Of a DNA stretch of 64,000 nucleotides, positions 36,101 through 47,528 are shown in pieces (position 1 is the stretch's first letter; the number at the start of each line of letters is the position of its first letter). This DNA is from Conoideocrella luteorostrata (Eukaryota; Ascomycota; Sordariomycetes; Hypocreales; Clavicipitaceae): the NCBI GenBank assembly GCA_032433595.1, contig JASWJB010000074.1:86969-150968 (forward strand), given 5' to 3'. Under the pieces are notes generated by a model. The model was not told where the DNA came from, ran no database searches, and saw only the letters and a list, made by a program, of their open reading frames with translations. A program made the translations under genes and the position numbers.

Positions 36101-37304
36101 AAACCTAAATGGGGTATGATCAAGCCGCCTCTGCTCATATCGTTATTGACACGGGCCTGACGTGAGTAGCTCGGGCTGGTGGGAAGGGAATGTGGTTGAG
36201 CGACCTGTGCCTACGACAACTTCTCGTCGCCATTGGAAATGAAATAACACCAATAAGTCTACGGCATCTGGTGCGAGGAGCACTGCCAAATGCCTGGAAA
36301 CAGAGGAGAGAGTGGGCATCAAGTCTCTTCAACTAGTGGTAAAACTCCTCTAGATGGATAGACTTTCTTTGCCCGTCTTGCTGCCAGGGGAGAATATGAG
36401 TATACATCGGCCATTGTCCATGTATGACAATGGACAGTATAATCAGTGATGGAAAGAGCTCAAAGCGGATGTTCCATTCATAGCACTTTGGGATCAGTTG
36501 AATGCTTGTTGTAGCAAATTGTGCAATCCACGTATTTGGAACTCTCCGGGTAGTACAGTGCATACTCCAGTCTTTAGTGCTCGTCAAGTAGTGTTCCTGT
36601 GACATACGAATGAAATCCAACGCAGAAGCAGAATTATAGTAACACGAAGCCAACGAGCTTTATTGTTCATTGTTCATTGCTCATTGTTTGTTGTCATTGT
36701 ACAGAAACTGAACTCTTTTGACAGCATCGCCTAGCTTATAAAGCGCCGCATAACATGGTCTATTATTATGAATATCGAACTGATTGTCAATGTTCTCCGG
36801 CGGAGTTGTTGGATATAAGATATTATTACATCTTACTGAATGGAACATTTAGTGAGCTCACACTTTTGCGCTATGGCGCAACGGATATTTAATCCGACAG
36901 GAGTGCAGCTAGCCCTGAAATACTGCCAAATTATGGATCAAGACGAGTTCGCGAGTGACGGAAAAAAAAAAAAATAGGAAGGGGGCTGGATTGTGCGGTT
37001 CTCCAAGCCCGGTTCGTAAATTTGTGTCAATGCCCATCCAGGGCTCATTCAGATTAGGTCATTCACTATGCAAATTAATTCTACACGCAGTATCGGTAAC
37101 ACCTTTACGGAGTAGTTATTGCTCTTTATCCATCAGTGATGGAGACACGGCGCTGGACGAGTAGTGGCGCACTGACCTCCAGTCGGAACAAACTTAATCC
37201 GCTGCAAATGAGAAACTTGGTTTGTAGGCTTAGCAGCCTAACCGTCGCAAAAGGAGATTTGTTCATTTCATTATAAACCACATTTTGCGCAACCATCCGT
37301 CAAA
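33149..37304. repeat. A/T-rich decayed repeat-like region
   Basis: Over 4 kb without a supported gene. The first few hundred bases are the CYP51 promoter. From about 34150 to 36900 the sequence is A/T-biased with dense stops on both strands, strongest at 34200-34380, where TTAG/TTAT/TAAT words dominate. This resembles repeat-induced point mutation of a transposon. Small open frames (35094-35318, 35843-36160, 36333-36653) show no transposon domain I recognise. A heptamer series (TTCATTG, TTCATTG, CTCATTG) lies at 36666-36686, and a 13-base A run at 36962-36974. One TACGGAGTA copy is at 37106-37114. The last 200-300 bases should be the promoter of the next gene. Confidence 0.5.
35764..35830 (+). 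other. tRNA-like (SINE-like?) remnant
   Basis: A D-arm-like hairpin (AGCG-ACGGTAA-CGCT, 35764-35778) is followed by a second hairpin (TAGCC/GGCTA, 35778-35797). At 35818-35828 lies a B-box-like GGTTTGATTCC, one C-to-T change from the Pol III consensus. The T stem and acceptor stem do not close, and the anticodon loop is too long. This is therefore not a working tRNA; it could be a mutated tRNA gene or part of a tRNA-derived element. It could also be chance. Confidence 0.25.
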
Positions 37305-39443
37305 ATGTCTTGGCGAAATCAAGGGATCACCGGCTCAAATAACATTCCCCTCGGTAAACGTCGCTTTGGCGGCGATGAGGAGGAGGTTGAGCACCACGAA
37401 GTCCAGCGCGGTCGCGACCCTGAACCGAGAGGCGAGGCAGATGGCCCTCGACGCAGAAAGAAGCGCAACCGATGGGGTGACGCGTCCGAGAACAAGGCCG
37501 CAGGCCTCATGGGTCTTCCAACAGCCATTATGTCTAACATGACGAGCGAACAGTTGGAAGCCTACACGCTCCATCTTCGTATTGAAGAAATTAGTCAGAA
37601 GCTGCGCATCGATGATGTAGTTCCAGCAGACGGCGACAGGTGTGTTTCTCAAAATGCAATAACTTTGGTCGCAGATATGAATCTAGGAATGGCTAACAAA
37701 TTACATAGATCTCCATCGCCTGCTCCCCAATACGATAACCATGGCCGACGTATCAATACTCGAGAATACCGTTACCGCAAGAAGCTGGAAGATGAACGAC
37801 ACAAGCTAATCGAGAAGGCGATGAAGACGATTCCTAACTACCATCCTCCCCAGGACTACCGCAGGCCCACAAAGACTCAAGAAAAGGTCTATGTGCCTGT
37901 GAATGATTATCCGGAAATTAACTTCAGTATGATTGCTAACCCTCCTAACCCTAACCATTGCTTCTGCTTTCCCTTTCTTGTACGATACCCTTTTTGGAGT
38001 TTGATCAGTATCGCTGCGACCTGGTGGAGGCGCTTCGAGATATCTGATTCTTCGACGAATGGGCCTAAACGCCTGCTTCCATTTTTCCCCACGTAACCTT
38101 AAGTGTAACAGATCTTCAAGTACTAACACATAGCTTTTCCCCCGCTCAAGTTGGCTTACTTATCGGACCTCGTGGTAATACACTCAAGAAGATGGAGACT
38201 GAATCTCTTGCCAAAATCGCCATTCGCGGCAAGGGCTCCGTCAAGGAAGGCAAAGGCCGCTCGGATGCCGCACACTCAAGCAACCAGGAGGAGGACTTGC
38301 ACTGTCTCATTATGGCAGATACCGAGGAGAAGATCAATAAAGCAAAGCAGCTTATTCACAATGTCATTGAAACGGTACGTCTTCATTCCAGATGCTTTTT
38401 TTTTCGATTCAAATGTCGTTGTGGCGCATGTCTACTAACAACTGGTCAAATATATAGGCTGCTTCCATCCCCGAGGGTCAAAATGAGCTCAAGAGAAACC
38501 AGCTTCGAGAACTTGCTGCGCTCAACGGTACTCTTCGAGATGACGAAAACCAAGCCTGTCAAAACTGTGGAAAGATCGGCCACCGCAAGTACGATTGCCC
38601 TGAGCGTCAGAACTTCACTGCTAGCATTATTTGCCGTGTTTGTGGCAACGCTGGGCATATGGCTCGCGATTGTCCCGACCGACAAAGAGGTGCCAGTTGG
38701 CGAAACGATGGCGCCCGTCCTGCCGGTAGAATCGGCGGTGGCGATGCTGTCGATCGTGAAATGGAGGTACGTTCATGTTCCTAACAAAGCACCTCTCACA
38801 AGGAGTTCCAAGATACTGACCGTATATGTAGCAACTTATGCAAGAACTTGGTGGAGGATCTGGTGGTCCTCCGGCTCGAATTGAGGCCGGACCTGGCGGT
38901 GATCAGAACCAAGGAGGAGATGTCAAACCCTGGCAACGTGGCCCAACTGGCGGGCCCGCGCCATGGCGAACTCGCAATCAAGATGCCAATGATGGAGAGC
39001 CTCGGGGCTCTGGAGGCGCTGCACCACCATGGGCCCGTGAGCGAAATCGGGGTCATGACAGTCATGGAGATAGAGATCGTGACCGTGGTGACCGAGATCG
39101 AGACCGAGATAATCACTACAACCAGGGCTATGGTTCATCAGGATCGTCGGCTCCTCCCCCATGGCAGCAGCAGCCGCAGCACCAACCCCCAGGAACCCAC
39201 AATGGTTACCCTGCATCTGCATATGGTGGCTACAATAATTACGCTCCTCCCCCTGGTATGGGCGCACCGCCAGGTCTTCCCCAGGCTGGTGCTGGCCTGG
39301 CCGCTCCCCCTGGCCTTGGCGGAGTAAATGCTCTCATTCAACAGTATGCTGGAGCAGCTCCTCCGCCGCCACCGCCTTCGGGTGACGCACCACCACCTCC
39401 ACCTCCTGGCAACCAACCTCCACCACCACCTCCTGGAGCTTGA
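37305..39443 (+). CDS. BBP: Branchpoint-bridging protein (SF1/BBP/Msl5)
   Basis: Splicing factor of 565 residues that binds the intron branch site in the early spliceosome and contacts U2AF65. Five exons: 37305-37639, 37709-37926, 38151-38374, 38458-38766 and 38832-39443, all GT-AG, frame intact. In order: a U2AF-ligand motif ([11 protein letters not shown], about residues 50-60), a helix-hairpin region, [19 protein letters not shown], and a KH-QUA2 RNA-binding domain including [16 protein letters not shown]. Two zinc knuckles follow ([14 protein letters not shown] and [14 protein letters not shown]), then an Arg/Asp-rich stretch and a Pro-rich tail (PPPPPP repeats). Length and order match the fungal family. 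Intron 1 is 69 nt with no in-frame stop, so its retention would insert 23 residues. Introns 2 and 3 carry exact TACTAAC branch sites. Confidence 0.95.
37935..37957. repeat. Telomere-like CCTAACCCTAACC motif inside a BBP intron
   Basis: Intron 2 of the branchpoint-bridging gene begins with several CTAACCC units, matching the fungal telomere repeat (CCCTAA) over about two units. The same string contains several CTAAC branch-point-like words. It is too short to call an interstitial telomere. Confidence 0.4.
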
Positions 39444-40731
39444 GCGGTTTTTTCGAGATGGCCTATCGGCAGAATGTTTATTAACTGTTAAGAAGGGCGG
39501 TCTGATGTGCTTGAGAATCGTTCACACTCACTTACGGAAACAGGGTAATATTTGACGTTGCAGTTCCAGTATTCTGCGTAAACTTGGACCCCGGGAAACC
39601 ACACTCGCCAAATTTTCGGACATCATACTTTTATTGACTTGTCAGAGACGCTCAATTAGTCCTGTGCCAAAGGCAAGCGAGTAAAGAGATGGCAGGATTG
39701 ACACTAACCCACATAGTAGGCATGTAACCTAGTCACGATAGTAATATACGGAAATATGATTTCATTATCTTGTCAAGATATCTGCAAACACATATGCCTG
39801 TCATTACTGTTCTAAACAAGTTGCCAGCGAGCTTTCGCACACCAGATTACGTATGGAGTGTATGAATGCCATCTTGTCATGCGCTCATACGTTGTTGTGT
39901 AGGTTACGGTTCAAGCCGCGAACGACTTGTTGGAGCAGAGAGGCAAGGACCGGTCCCATCTTGACCGCCTGTCGAAAATCCTCTACCCTAGCACCTCTGT
40001 GGTGACTTGTCTGATCCCAAGACCTTACTTGGTCTAAGCCAATGTCCAGTCGTTCACTACCTGCCTCCGTATTTTGCTTCCAACACCGTCAACCGCTCCG
40101 CGCTGGCGACAGAGCTCATGGTTTTCCCGCCAAGCTATCCGAGGCGTCCGCAGCTTGATTAATCCGTCCTTTGAAGAGCTTTGTTTTGCCCCGCACCACC
40201 AGACAGGCGAAACCTCTTTGCTGTCTCTGTTTTCCGTTCATTGTACAGACAATGCTCGACGTCTGCAACGGCATGCGCGCTACAGAGTAGTTCGTTGAGC
40301 CACTCGACAGGTGGGTCCCCGAGCATCTGGTTCTTCAGTTCCCCACTCCTGCTCCTGCAAGCTGCAAGCCGCAATCTGTAAGCCGCAATTTGCAAGCGCT
40401 CAAACTCCTCACGTCATTCCACCCGTCTCGTAGAAACGCATGCATTCCCGCCTCTTCCCATCACCCTTGCCCCTCTTCACATACGGACCTAGTACGAGGT
40501 CCCTTCAACCGAACCTACAGCCGCCGCCCTTGTCCTCCCCCCTTGAAGCCAAAAACATTTAATAATTTAATCTTGTATCACCTCCAACCCCATAATACAG
40601 ACTCTCTGCCATCACCGAAGTCTAGTTGCCTGCGTCATGTGTTTGTAAAGCCGCCTCTCGCTTAAACCCTTCAACACTGCCTTGATCGATGCGATTTGGA
40701 CTTTGGCTAGAGAAGTCCTTGTCTCGCCGCC
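39444..40731. other. Intergenic region
   Basis: About 1.3 kb between two plus-strand genes. It should contain the 3' untranslated region of BBP and the promoter of the vacuolar protease; the last 400 bases are CT-rich, as in fungal promoters. The frame 40390-40665 (91 codons) is Pro/Ser-rich and looks like leader sequence. I see no other gene. Confidence 0.55.
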
Positions 40732-43700
40732 ATGATACTCGGAAATCCATTCGCTTTCCGACCTGCCCCGGTTAGCTTCTGGACGACAGTTACATACCTA
40801 GCCGTCTTCATCTCACTAATATTTGTTCATGAAACCGTGCCATCTGCGCCGTCGCAGAAAGAATGGCCCCAGGGTGTCAATTTAACCGAGGCCTGGACCG
40901 ACCTGCAGGCTATCACTAGATTCTATCATCCGTACAATAGTCACGAAAATGATGTTGTTCGCAGCTATCTCATGCGTCGGTCCAGGGAGATCTTGGACCG
41001 AAATGGGGTGAAGTACACAACAGACTTAACTGGTGGGGTCCCATGGGAAAGCAGGTCGGTTCATGCTAGCAAATTCAAGAGAAACCTGTGACTAATCTGA
41101 CATGCAGCTACTTTTCATCAATGGGGGTTGTTGACCAGAATTCCGCGGCGGTGTCTTCTACTCCGTTAGGGGCTACCATCTTTGATGATCTCATCTCCAA
41201 TGTGACGTACGCTCAGCGCAGCAGCACTGTTGGCCAGTATTTTGAAAGTAGCAATTTTTATGTGTATATCCATGGCTCCGAGGACCCCGAGGGAGATTGG
41301 TGGACTTATGAAGGTGCGCAGCGAACGACTCACCGAGGTGCTGGCGTGCTCGTCAATTGCCACTTTGACTCGTAAGTTTGGTTGTCCCTGAAAGTCCTCT
41401 GACCTCGTTCTCGATAGACTCTCTCCGGCTGACTTTCCAAGGGTTTCCACTGGCTATGGTGCGACGGATGACGGAATGTCTTGCATTTCAATGCTGCAGT
41501 TACTCAGTCATTTTACGTCTGAAGGTCGACAGCCAAAGAACGGAATTGTCTTGCTCTTCAACAACGCGGAGGAAGATGGATTGCTGGGAGCGCAGGCTTT
41601 CGGATATAGCCCCCTTGTACAATTTTGTCATGCATTTGTCAACCTTGAGGGGGCTGGAGCTGGTGGCCGCGCCATGCTTTTCCGTACGACAGATCTTGAG
41701 ACGGCGCAGGCATATTCCAAAAGCCCTCATCCCTTCGGATCCGTCGTCGCCGCGAACGCCTTTGAGAGGGGTGTCATCAGGAGCGGCACAGACTTCTCTG
41801 TTTTTGTAGATGATTTCGGCCAGCGCGGTCTAGATATTGCTTTCTTTTCGCCACGTTCTCGATATCATACCGAAGATGACGACGCCAGACACACCTCGGT
41901 CGACTCCATTTGGCACATGTTGTCTGCTGCCCTAGCTTCTACTGTATCTTTGTCTGAGACTGTCAGCAGCCCACGTTTCAATGGCCCTCGTTCTGATGGC
42001 AGAAAAGATCTGGTTCAGAATGGTCGACCTACTACTGGCGTTTGGTTCGATTGGTACGGATCGGCTTGGTCTGCTTTCCCGCTTAGAGGGCTTTTTGCGT
42101 GGACCTTGACGCTTTTGATTACCACGCCATTGGTCCTCTTTTTAGTGACGTATTTGCTTGTGCGCAAAGATAAATGGTACTTCTTTTCTACTAATATAGA
42201 CTCACACCTGGCTGGCAGCGAAGCCCGCATATCACTCGGAGGTTGGAAAGGCTTCATTCGGCTCCCAATTGCCTTGGCCTTTGCCGGTGGCTTGACCATC
42301 GGATCAGTCTATCTGCTGGCTAAAGTCAACCCCCTGATCATCTATAGCAGTGGTTATTCAGTGTAAGTTGCGCCCCCCAGACCCCCCTACAGCAGTTAAA
42401 TGAAACAATTAAACTAAAACACCTCACATAGCTGGGCGATGATGATCTCTTTGTTCTACTTTGTGGCATGGCTTATGCTACGCGGCGCGGATGCCGTTCG
42501 TCCAAGTGCTCTACAGCGTGGTTTTACTCTGATTTGGCTTTTCATCATAACCTGGGTCTTGTCAGTATTTGCCGCTGTCGCTGAGGATCGTTTGGATCTC
42601 GGCGGTGTTTACTCCTTGGTATTCCTGCACACATTTGCCTTTGGAGCTGTTTTAGTTTCACTTCTGGAGCAGTTTGCTCTCCCAAGAAAACAAGACTATG
42701 CAAGTCAACTAGCCGGCACGGAATACGAAGAACACGAAGAAGCCGATGGTAACGATGCTGAGGTTGGTGCCGAATCTGCCAACGAAAATAACGGAGATGG
42801 GGGTGACGTCACGACGCCTACAGAGACAACGCCTCTCAGGGCCGGTGAGGAAGGGTATGGATCTAACGAGCGGACAACCACGTTCGCGAGTACCTATCGA
42901 CGATCAGTGTCGGAACCTACGACCACACCTGTGAAGGGCACAAGTAGCCGTCCGCCTTACGAAGGCGAGCAAGGCTGGTCCGGCCGACTTCCAAGTTGGA
43001 CTTGGTTCATACAATTTCTCTTGCTCGGTACTGTCTATGTTATCGTTCTTGGGAACCTCGCATTGGTACAAACCGCTTCAATGTCCATGACCGGAACCGA
43101 CGGCAGCAGCTTGCTTGCTCCTCTCATGGGAGTTGGCATTCTGACCATCATGCTTCTGCTACCACTTACACCATTCATCCACCGCGTCAGGCATCATGTT
43201 CCTATCTTCCTTCTCGTAGTCTTTGCCGCTACGCTGACGTACAACTTAGTCGCCTTCCCATTCTCTGTGAACAATCGGTTCAAGTTCTTTTTCCAACAAG
43301 TCATCGACATAAATGAAGGCACCAATGTCGTCAGTCTCATGGGTCTGGAAGACTTTGTTCGTCCGGTAATAACCTCGCTGCCAACGCCTGCGGGTCAGAC
43401 TATCGAATGTTCCAGGTCTGCAGTGCGCGCAGATGTCAAGACCTGCCGGTATGACGCAACTCTTTTAGTGCCGGATGTTGCAAACGGAACTAAGCTAGAA
43501 GATCTTGTATCCATCGAAGCCTCACGAGCCAGCCATGGCAGATCGATTACTGTGAAAATCGATGCCGTCAACACTCGGACGTGCTTTCTCGATACTTCGT
43601 CCCCTATATTTGGCTTCTCAGTTGAAGGTGGTGGCAAGAGAGACCCTCGGTTCGGATCGTTTCCTCCAGATGGACTTAAGCACGTTCAGCTGTGGCGACG

Positions 43701-44001
43701 CAAATGGGAGGGCCCTTGGACTGTCACTATTCAATTGGGCACTAGTGGCGACTCGATAAGCTATGGCGACAATAACAGTCTCGGGGCCATAGAATCGGAA
43801 TATCCAAGTAACGAGGAACTCAAATCCCGGTCTTCGAGGGAAGAGATATCCGTCACGGCAAGGTGTGTGTGGTCAGATGCCAACAGAGCCAAGGCAATTC
43901 CAGCACTTCATGAGGTAAAACAGTACATGCCCCAGTGGGCGGTGGTGACCAAAGCATCCGTCGGGTTGTTGGAGGTGAAGAAGACCGTCAAGGTGGCGTA
44001 A
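40732..44001 (+). CDS. PFF1: Vacuolar membrane protease, M28 family (Pff1)
   Basis: Multi-spanning zinc peptidase of the vacuole membrane, 1025 residues, about the family length. Four exons: 40732-41054, 41108-41371, 41442-42362 and 42432-44001. Introns of 53, 70 and 69 nt are GT-AG and keep the frame. After an N-terminal membrane segment comes the M28 domain: CHFDS (His and Asp ligands), [19 protein letters not shown] (Glu catalytic/ligand pair), the Asp/His-rich RYHTEDDD and HTSVDSI. About eight further hydrophobic segments follow (roughly residues 360-700), separated by an acidic cytosolic or lumenal loop ([14 protein letters not shown]). A lumenal beta-rich C-terminal domain completes it. 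The yeast homologue is Pff1 (YBR074W); physiological substrates are not well known. It ends 158 bases before the convergent aldo/keto reductase gene. Confidence 0.93.
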
Positions 44002-44159
44002 TGTGTAGCATTCAGCGGTAACTGTTCGCAAAGATGTGTGGATCTGATGAGTTGTTATAATATGATGGGACCTAATTATCTGTAGTAGTCTTGTTCAATA
44101 TCAGTACGGTCACGAAAGTGGTCCATGCCTGTCATGTTATGTAATGCTGACAGTCCTAA

Positions 44160-46226
44160 TTAAGCTCGCATCCCTCTGTATTCCTGACCACAGTCTCCAA
44201 TCTTTTCGTATACCGTACTCAGTTTCTCCCCCATTTTCCCGTGGGCAAATGCATCAATAGCCATAATATCCGTGTTACCCAGCGTCCAGCCAAAAACTTT
44301 CAGGGTATCGGCGCACCGGTCTGAGACCCCGAGTCTGGTTCCTACCAGTATTGCCCCAACAGAGGGCTGCTGCAGCACCCATCGGCTCGCCACGTCAGGG
44401 ATGCTAACGTTGTATTTGGCAGCCAGGAGGGACAAGGTACTTAGGAGAGCCTGGAACTCATGCCACGTGCCCCAGTGGTTGATCATGTCGAGATATTTGC
44501 GTTGAGATGGATTAAGAGGGTTCGAGGGAGAGTAAATATCTGGTGGAGGGGCATTGAGCCATTTTTCCGTGAGGAGGCCGCCGCACTACATGGTCTTATT
44601 AATATAACAGAGATTCATGATTCTTTTGTTCCTAGACTGCGCTGGGTTTAAGACCTACGAGGGAACCATATGTCAGCAGTTTGAGGTTATATTTCTCGCA
44701 GACTTGCGTGACGCCAATGAGCGGGCGAGTGTCAATGGGAGAGAACTATTAATTCTTTAGTTTAGTTCATCATAAAAGCTTTGTGGAAGATGTAACGTGC
44801 CTGCACTTGGTTCGACACGATGCCAACTTCGCCCATCTGATCAACCATATACTTGCAGACCTCCTCTGTGTGCTCAGCATCAAAGTTACACAGTCCAACC
44901 GCGGAAAGCAGTTTTGGGTGGGACTTGGAAATGCCGACTAGTTCTCGGAGTATTTGGAGATATTCTTTCGATTCATACTGTTTTGTCCCCCCCATTCAGC
45001 TAGGTCAGTTCCCGCATCTCTTGGTGGGCCGTGGGGAACTCACATCAAACCAGTGGAATTGAAGCAAGTCCACTCGTCCGCCTAGTCTCCTGCAGCGCTC
45101 TTTTACGGCAGATAAGACGTATTCTGTCGTTACGATGGTTTTGATGGGTTTAAAGACGCACCACTTGGTAGAGGCGAAGACTTGATCTTTGATATGCTGG
45201 GGGAGTTTATTCCGGAAGTCACCGTAAACGAGTTCCGCGTCGCCCTACACACGACATGGTCAGAAGTGTCTCTTGACTTGAAATATCGGGTACAGTTTCC
45301 CGGAAATGAAGGAGGAACGTCATACGTAGTGGTCTGCCATGTCGGCGGCTATCAACCCAGCCTTAGCAAGTTTCACCAACGACTGCTGCTGCTCTTCCGG
45401 ACTGCCCGCCCCAAATGCCGGTGAACACAGCTGCCATAGTCCATTGAACAGTCTAGGCAACTGTCTGTCGCCCAATTGGAACTTCTCCACGGTTCCCTCT
45501 GGCGGCAGCGTCAGGTCTAGTGCGGATCCGTCACCACTCGAGAGTTGCCGTATAGCATCCGGAAAGAAGAACTGCAATGTATCTCGCACTTGGCGTTCGG
45601 CTCTTCCAAACGGATATTCGAGCTTCGAATTCATACAATACGTGTGACTCGAAGAGAAACTTGCCAGCAGAGCTTGCAGGTCTTCTCTCAGTTTCGGGGT
45701 TCTTTCGGGAACGGATTCCTTCAGTGCCTGCATGGCTTGAACGCCATCTCCAGCAAATTTATGGAGGGCCTGTGAGAGAGGCGAAGAGTTTGTCCAGGAG
45801 GCATTTCCTTGGATGGTGGAGTTGACGAAGTGAGCTAGACTGGGAGGGTTAGAACGAGAGCGAGAGGGAGGACTCGTGGAGGAGTTTTACTATGGAAGAG
45901 CGTCAGATGCGAGCTTGCATGAGAATACGCATCTTATGAGAGCGAGGTATTCGATACACTCGGGGGTGACTACATCGACGGAAGAGAAGAGTCTAGATGG
46001 GTCAGTGAGTTCGGGGGGCGTTTCCTGAAGGCGGGTGCGGATGTGGCTGACGAAAGGTTGTTGGTTTTGGGGCCCTTGGGCGAGAAGAGTTCGAAGAGCG
46101 GAGCGAAGGTATGCGGGTGGTACTGGTTATAACACTTTTTTGAGTGCTCATTCAAGGGGCTTAACGTGGGATGTGATATTTGTATCAATTGATGGGCTTA
46201 CGGTTGGATATGAGGACATCGTCCAT
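44160..46226 (-). CDS. Aldo/keto reductase with an extra N-terminal domain
   Basis: Seven exons on the minus strand (46226-46202, 46122-45891, 45839-45326, 45244-45044, 44977-44801, 44745-44659, 44585-44160) join in frame to 553 residues. The C-terminal two thirds is an NADPH-dependent aldo/keto reductase: LPRLFNGLWQL, ADMADHYGDAE (Asp and Tyr of the tetrad), STKWCVF (Lys), LLQFHWFD (His), GLCNFD, SNQVQ, LLTYGSL and GAILVGTR. The first 220 or so residues, starting MDDVLISNLPPAYLRSALRT, form a helical-looking region I cannot assign, with LFSSVDVVTPECIEYLALIR in the middle. Exon 1 is only 25 nt. The intron after SNQVQ appears to be GC-AG (CAG|GCACGT); the alternative GT donor would delete Val-Gln. 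Substrate unknown. It is divergent from the TIGR04076 gene. Confidence 0.85.
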
Positions 46227-46694
46227 TACGTTTCTGGGATGGGTGAGCGATGAGGCTGCGGACATTGGAGGTAGCGTGGCTTACACATGGCCACCCATTT
46301 TTAACCGATTTGCGCAAATTCAGGCTCGTCTTGGGTCGATATGCATGAACATGAAATTGAGCTTCAATTGCAAAGCCTAGCGACTTTCAAGAGAGATAGA
46401 GGCTGCAAGGAAGGCAATGAGCGGCACGGCGGTGATAATGTTGTAAGATCAATAATAAATGCACCTGCCATGCATCCCCCGCAATGAGGGGTCGTCGTCG
46501 TATACGGAGCATGTACGTACTAACTACCTAACTCGTCACTTGTCATGTGCGTCGGTGAGCCATCTAAATACTGCTTTGCTCTTGTCGACATGTTGGCAAG
46601 CGGCACAGCATGCACACTCGGCCAACGTCTTGCATCTTGTAGCTTCTAACTCTCGATCAGGCATCCAAACTGTTGGCTTTTACCTTTACCCACC
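46227..46694. promoter_or_regulatory. Divergent promoter
   Basis: 468 bases between the start codons of the aldo/keto reductase (-) and the TIGR04076 protein (+). A near-copy of the recurrent motif (TACGGAGCA) lies at 46503-46511. I see no other distinctive site. Confidence 0.45.
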
Positions 46695-47147
46695 ATGGCT
46701 GACCACGCCGCCTCCACTGTCGCCTCCCACGACGCCTTTGACCTGTACGACCTGCATGTCGACGTCATCTGCCCTCCAGGCGAACGAATACTCTGCGGCG
46801 CCAAACCAGGAGACTATTTCACGCTGCAAGGCGAAATGCTGTACTTACCGCCCGGCCAGGGCTTCAGTATATACAGCTTGTGTACGTGTCGTTGGGATCG
46901 CACTGCATACCTCCCCGTCCATTATGAACATTTAGGTACAAGTTGACTGACTTCTTATGCAATAGCGTCTGTTTTGCCCTTGCTGGCGGCGAAGCAGCGG
47001 TCCACGCATAAGAACGATTGGATGACTACCGATGCGGTGATTGCGTGTCCTGATCCCAACTGTCCTTCGCAATTGAGGATCACTAGAACTAGGCTGAGAA
47101 GCTTTAGCCACGGAGAAACGACTGCCGTTGGCTTGGAGGGGAATTGA
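46695..47147 (+). CDS. TIGR04076-family protein
   Basis: Small soluble protein of 122 residues, exons 46695-46881 and 46966-47147. The intron (GTACGT...AATAG) gives SLSSVLPLLAAKQR across the junction. The pattern fits TIGR04076: a beta strand YDLHVDVICPPGE, then LCGAKPGDYFTL, LPPGQGFSIYSLSSVLPLLAAKQR, and a closing segment with two cysteines (IACPDPNCPSQLRI). Function is unknown in this mostly bacterial and fungal family. ATG context CACCATGG is excellent. The Cys pair and compact fold might suggest metal or redox chemistry, but that is speculation. Confidence 0.75.
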
Positions 47148-47528
47148 GACTGATGCGCTGCATAACTGTATACGACTAGATGACGTGGATGGAGCATTGG
47201 TGGACGCATATTCGATTTATTTGGATTTGATGTGAGCACGCGAGTTGAGAGGATGTGCCATTTTATCTTTTGGACTTGTTGCCACCTAATGAATGAGAAA
47301 TCGGTTCCCGCCATATAGAATTACGTAGCATGAATCTTCAGTCCCTTTCTTTTCGAGGCAGGTTGAATTAGCTTATCACTGTTGCAGCAACCCAACCTCG
47401 GCCCGCTGGCCCCACCCGCTATCTCTACATCCTCAACTGGCTATCATTTATCAACAGTCATTGATTGATCTTGGCAATCCCGCAGCTCATGCTGATCGGA
47501 AACGCTTCGTGCTGGGCAGAAGAAAGCA
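47148..47528. other. Intergenic region
   Basis: 381 bases between two plus-strand genes. It holds the 3' end of the TIGR04076 transcript and the promoter of the lipid-droplet hydrolase. No other feature seen. Confidence 0.6.

Noticed and set aside
38192..38884. 230-codon frame in the BBP region
   Set aside because: It reads out of frame across introns. The spliced model gives the KH domain and zinc knuckles.
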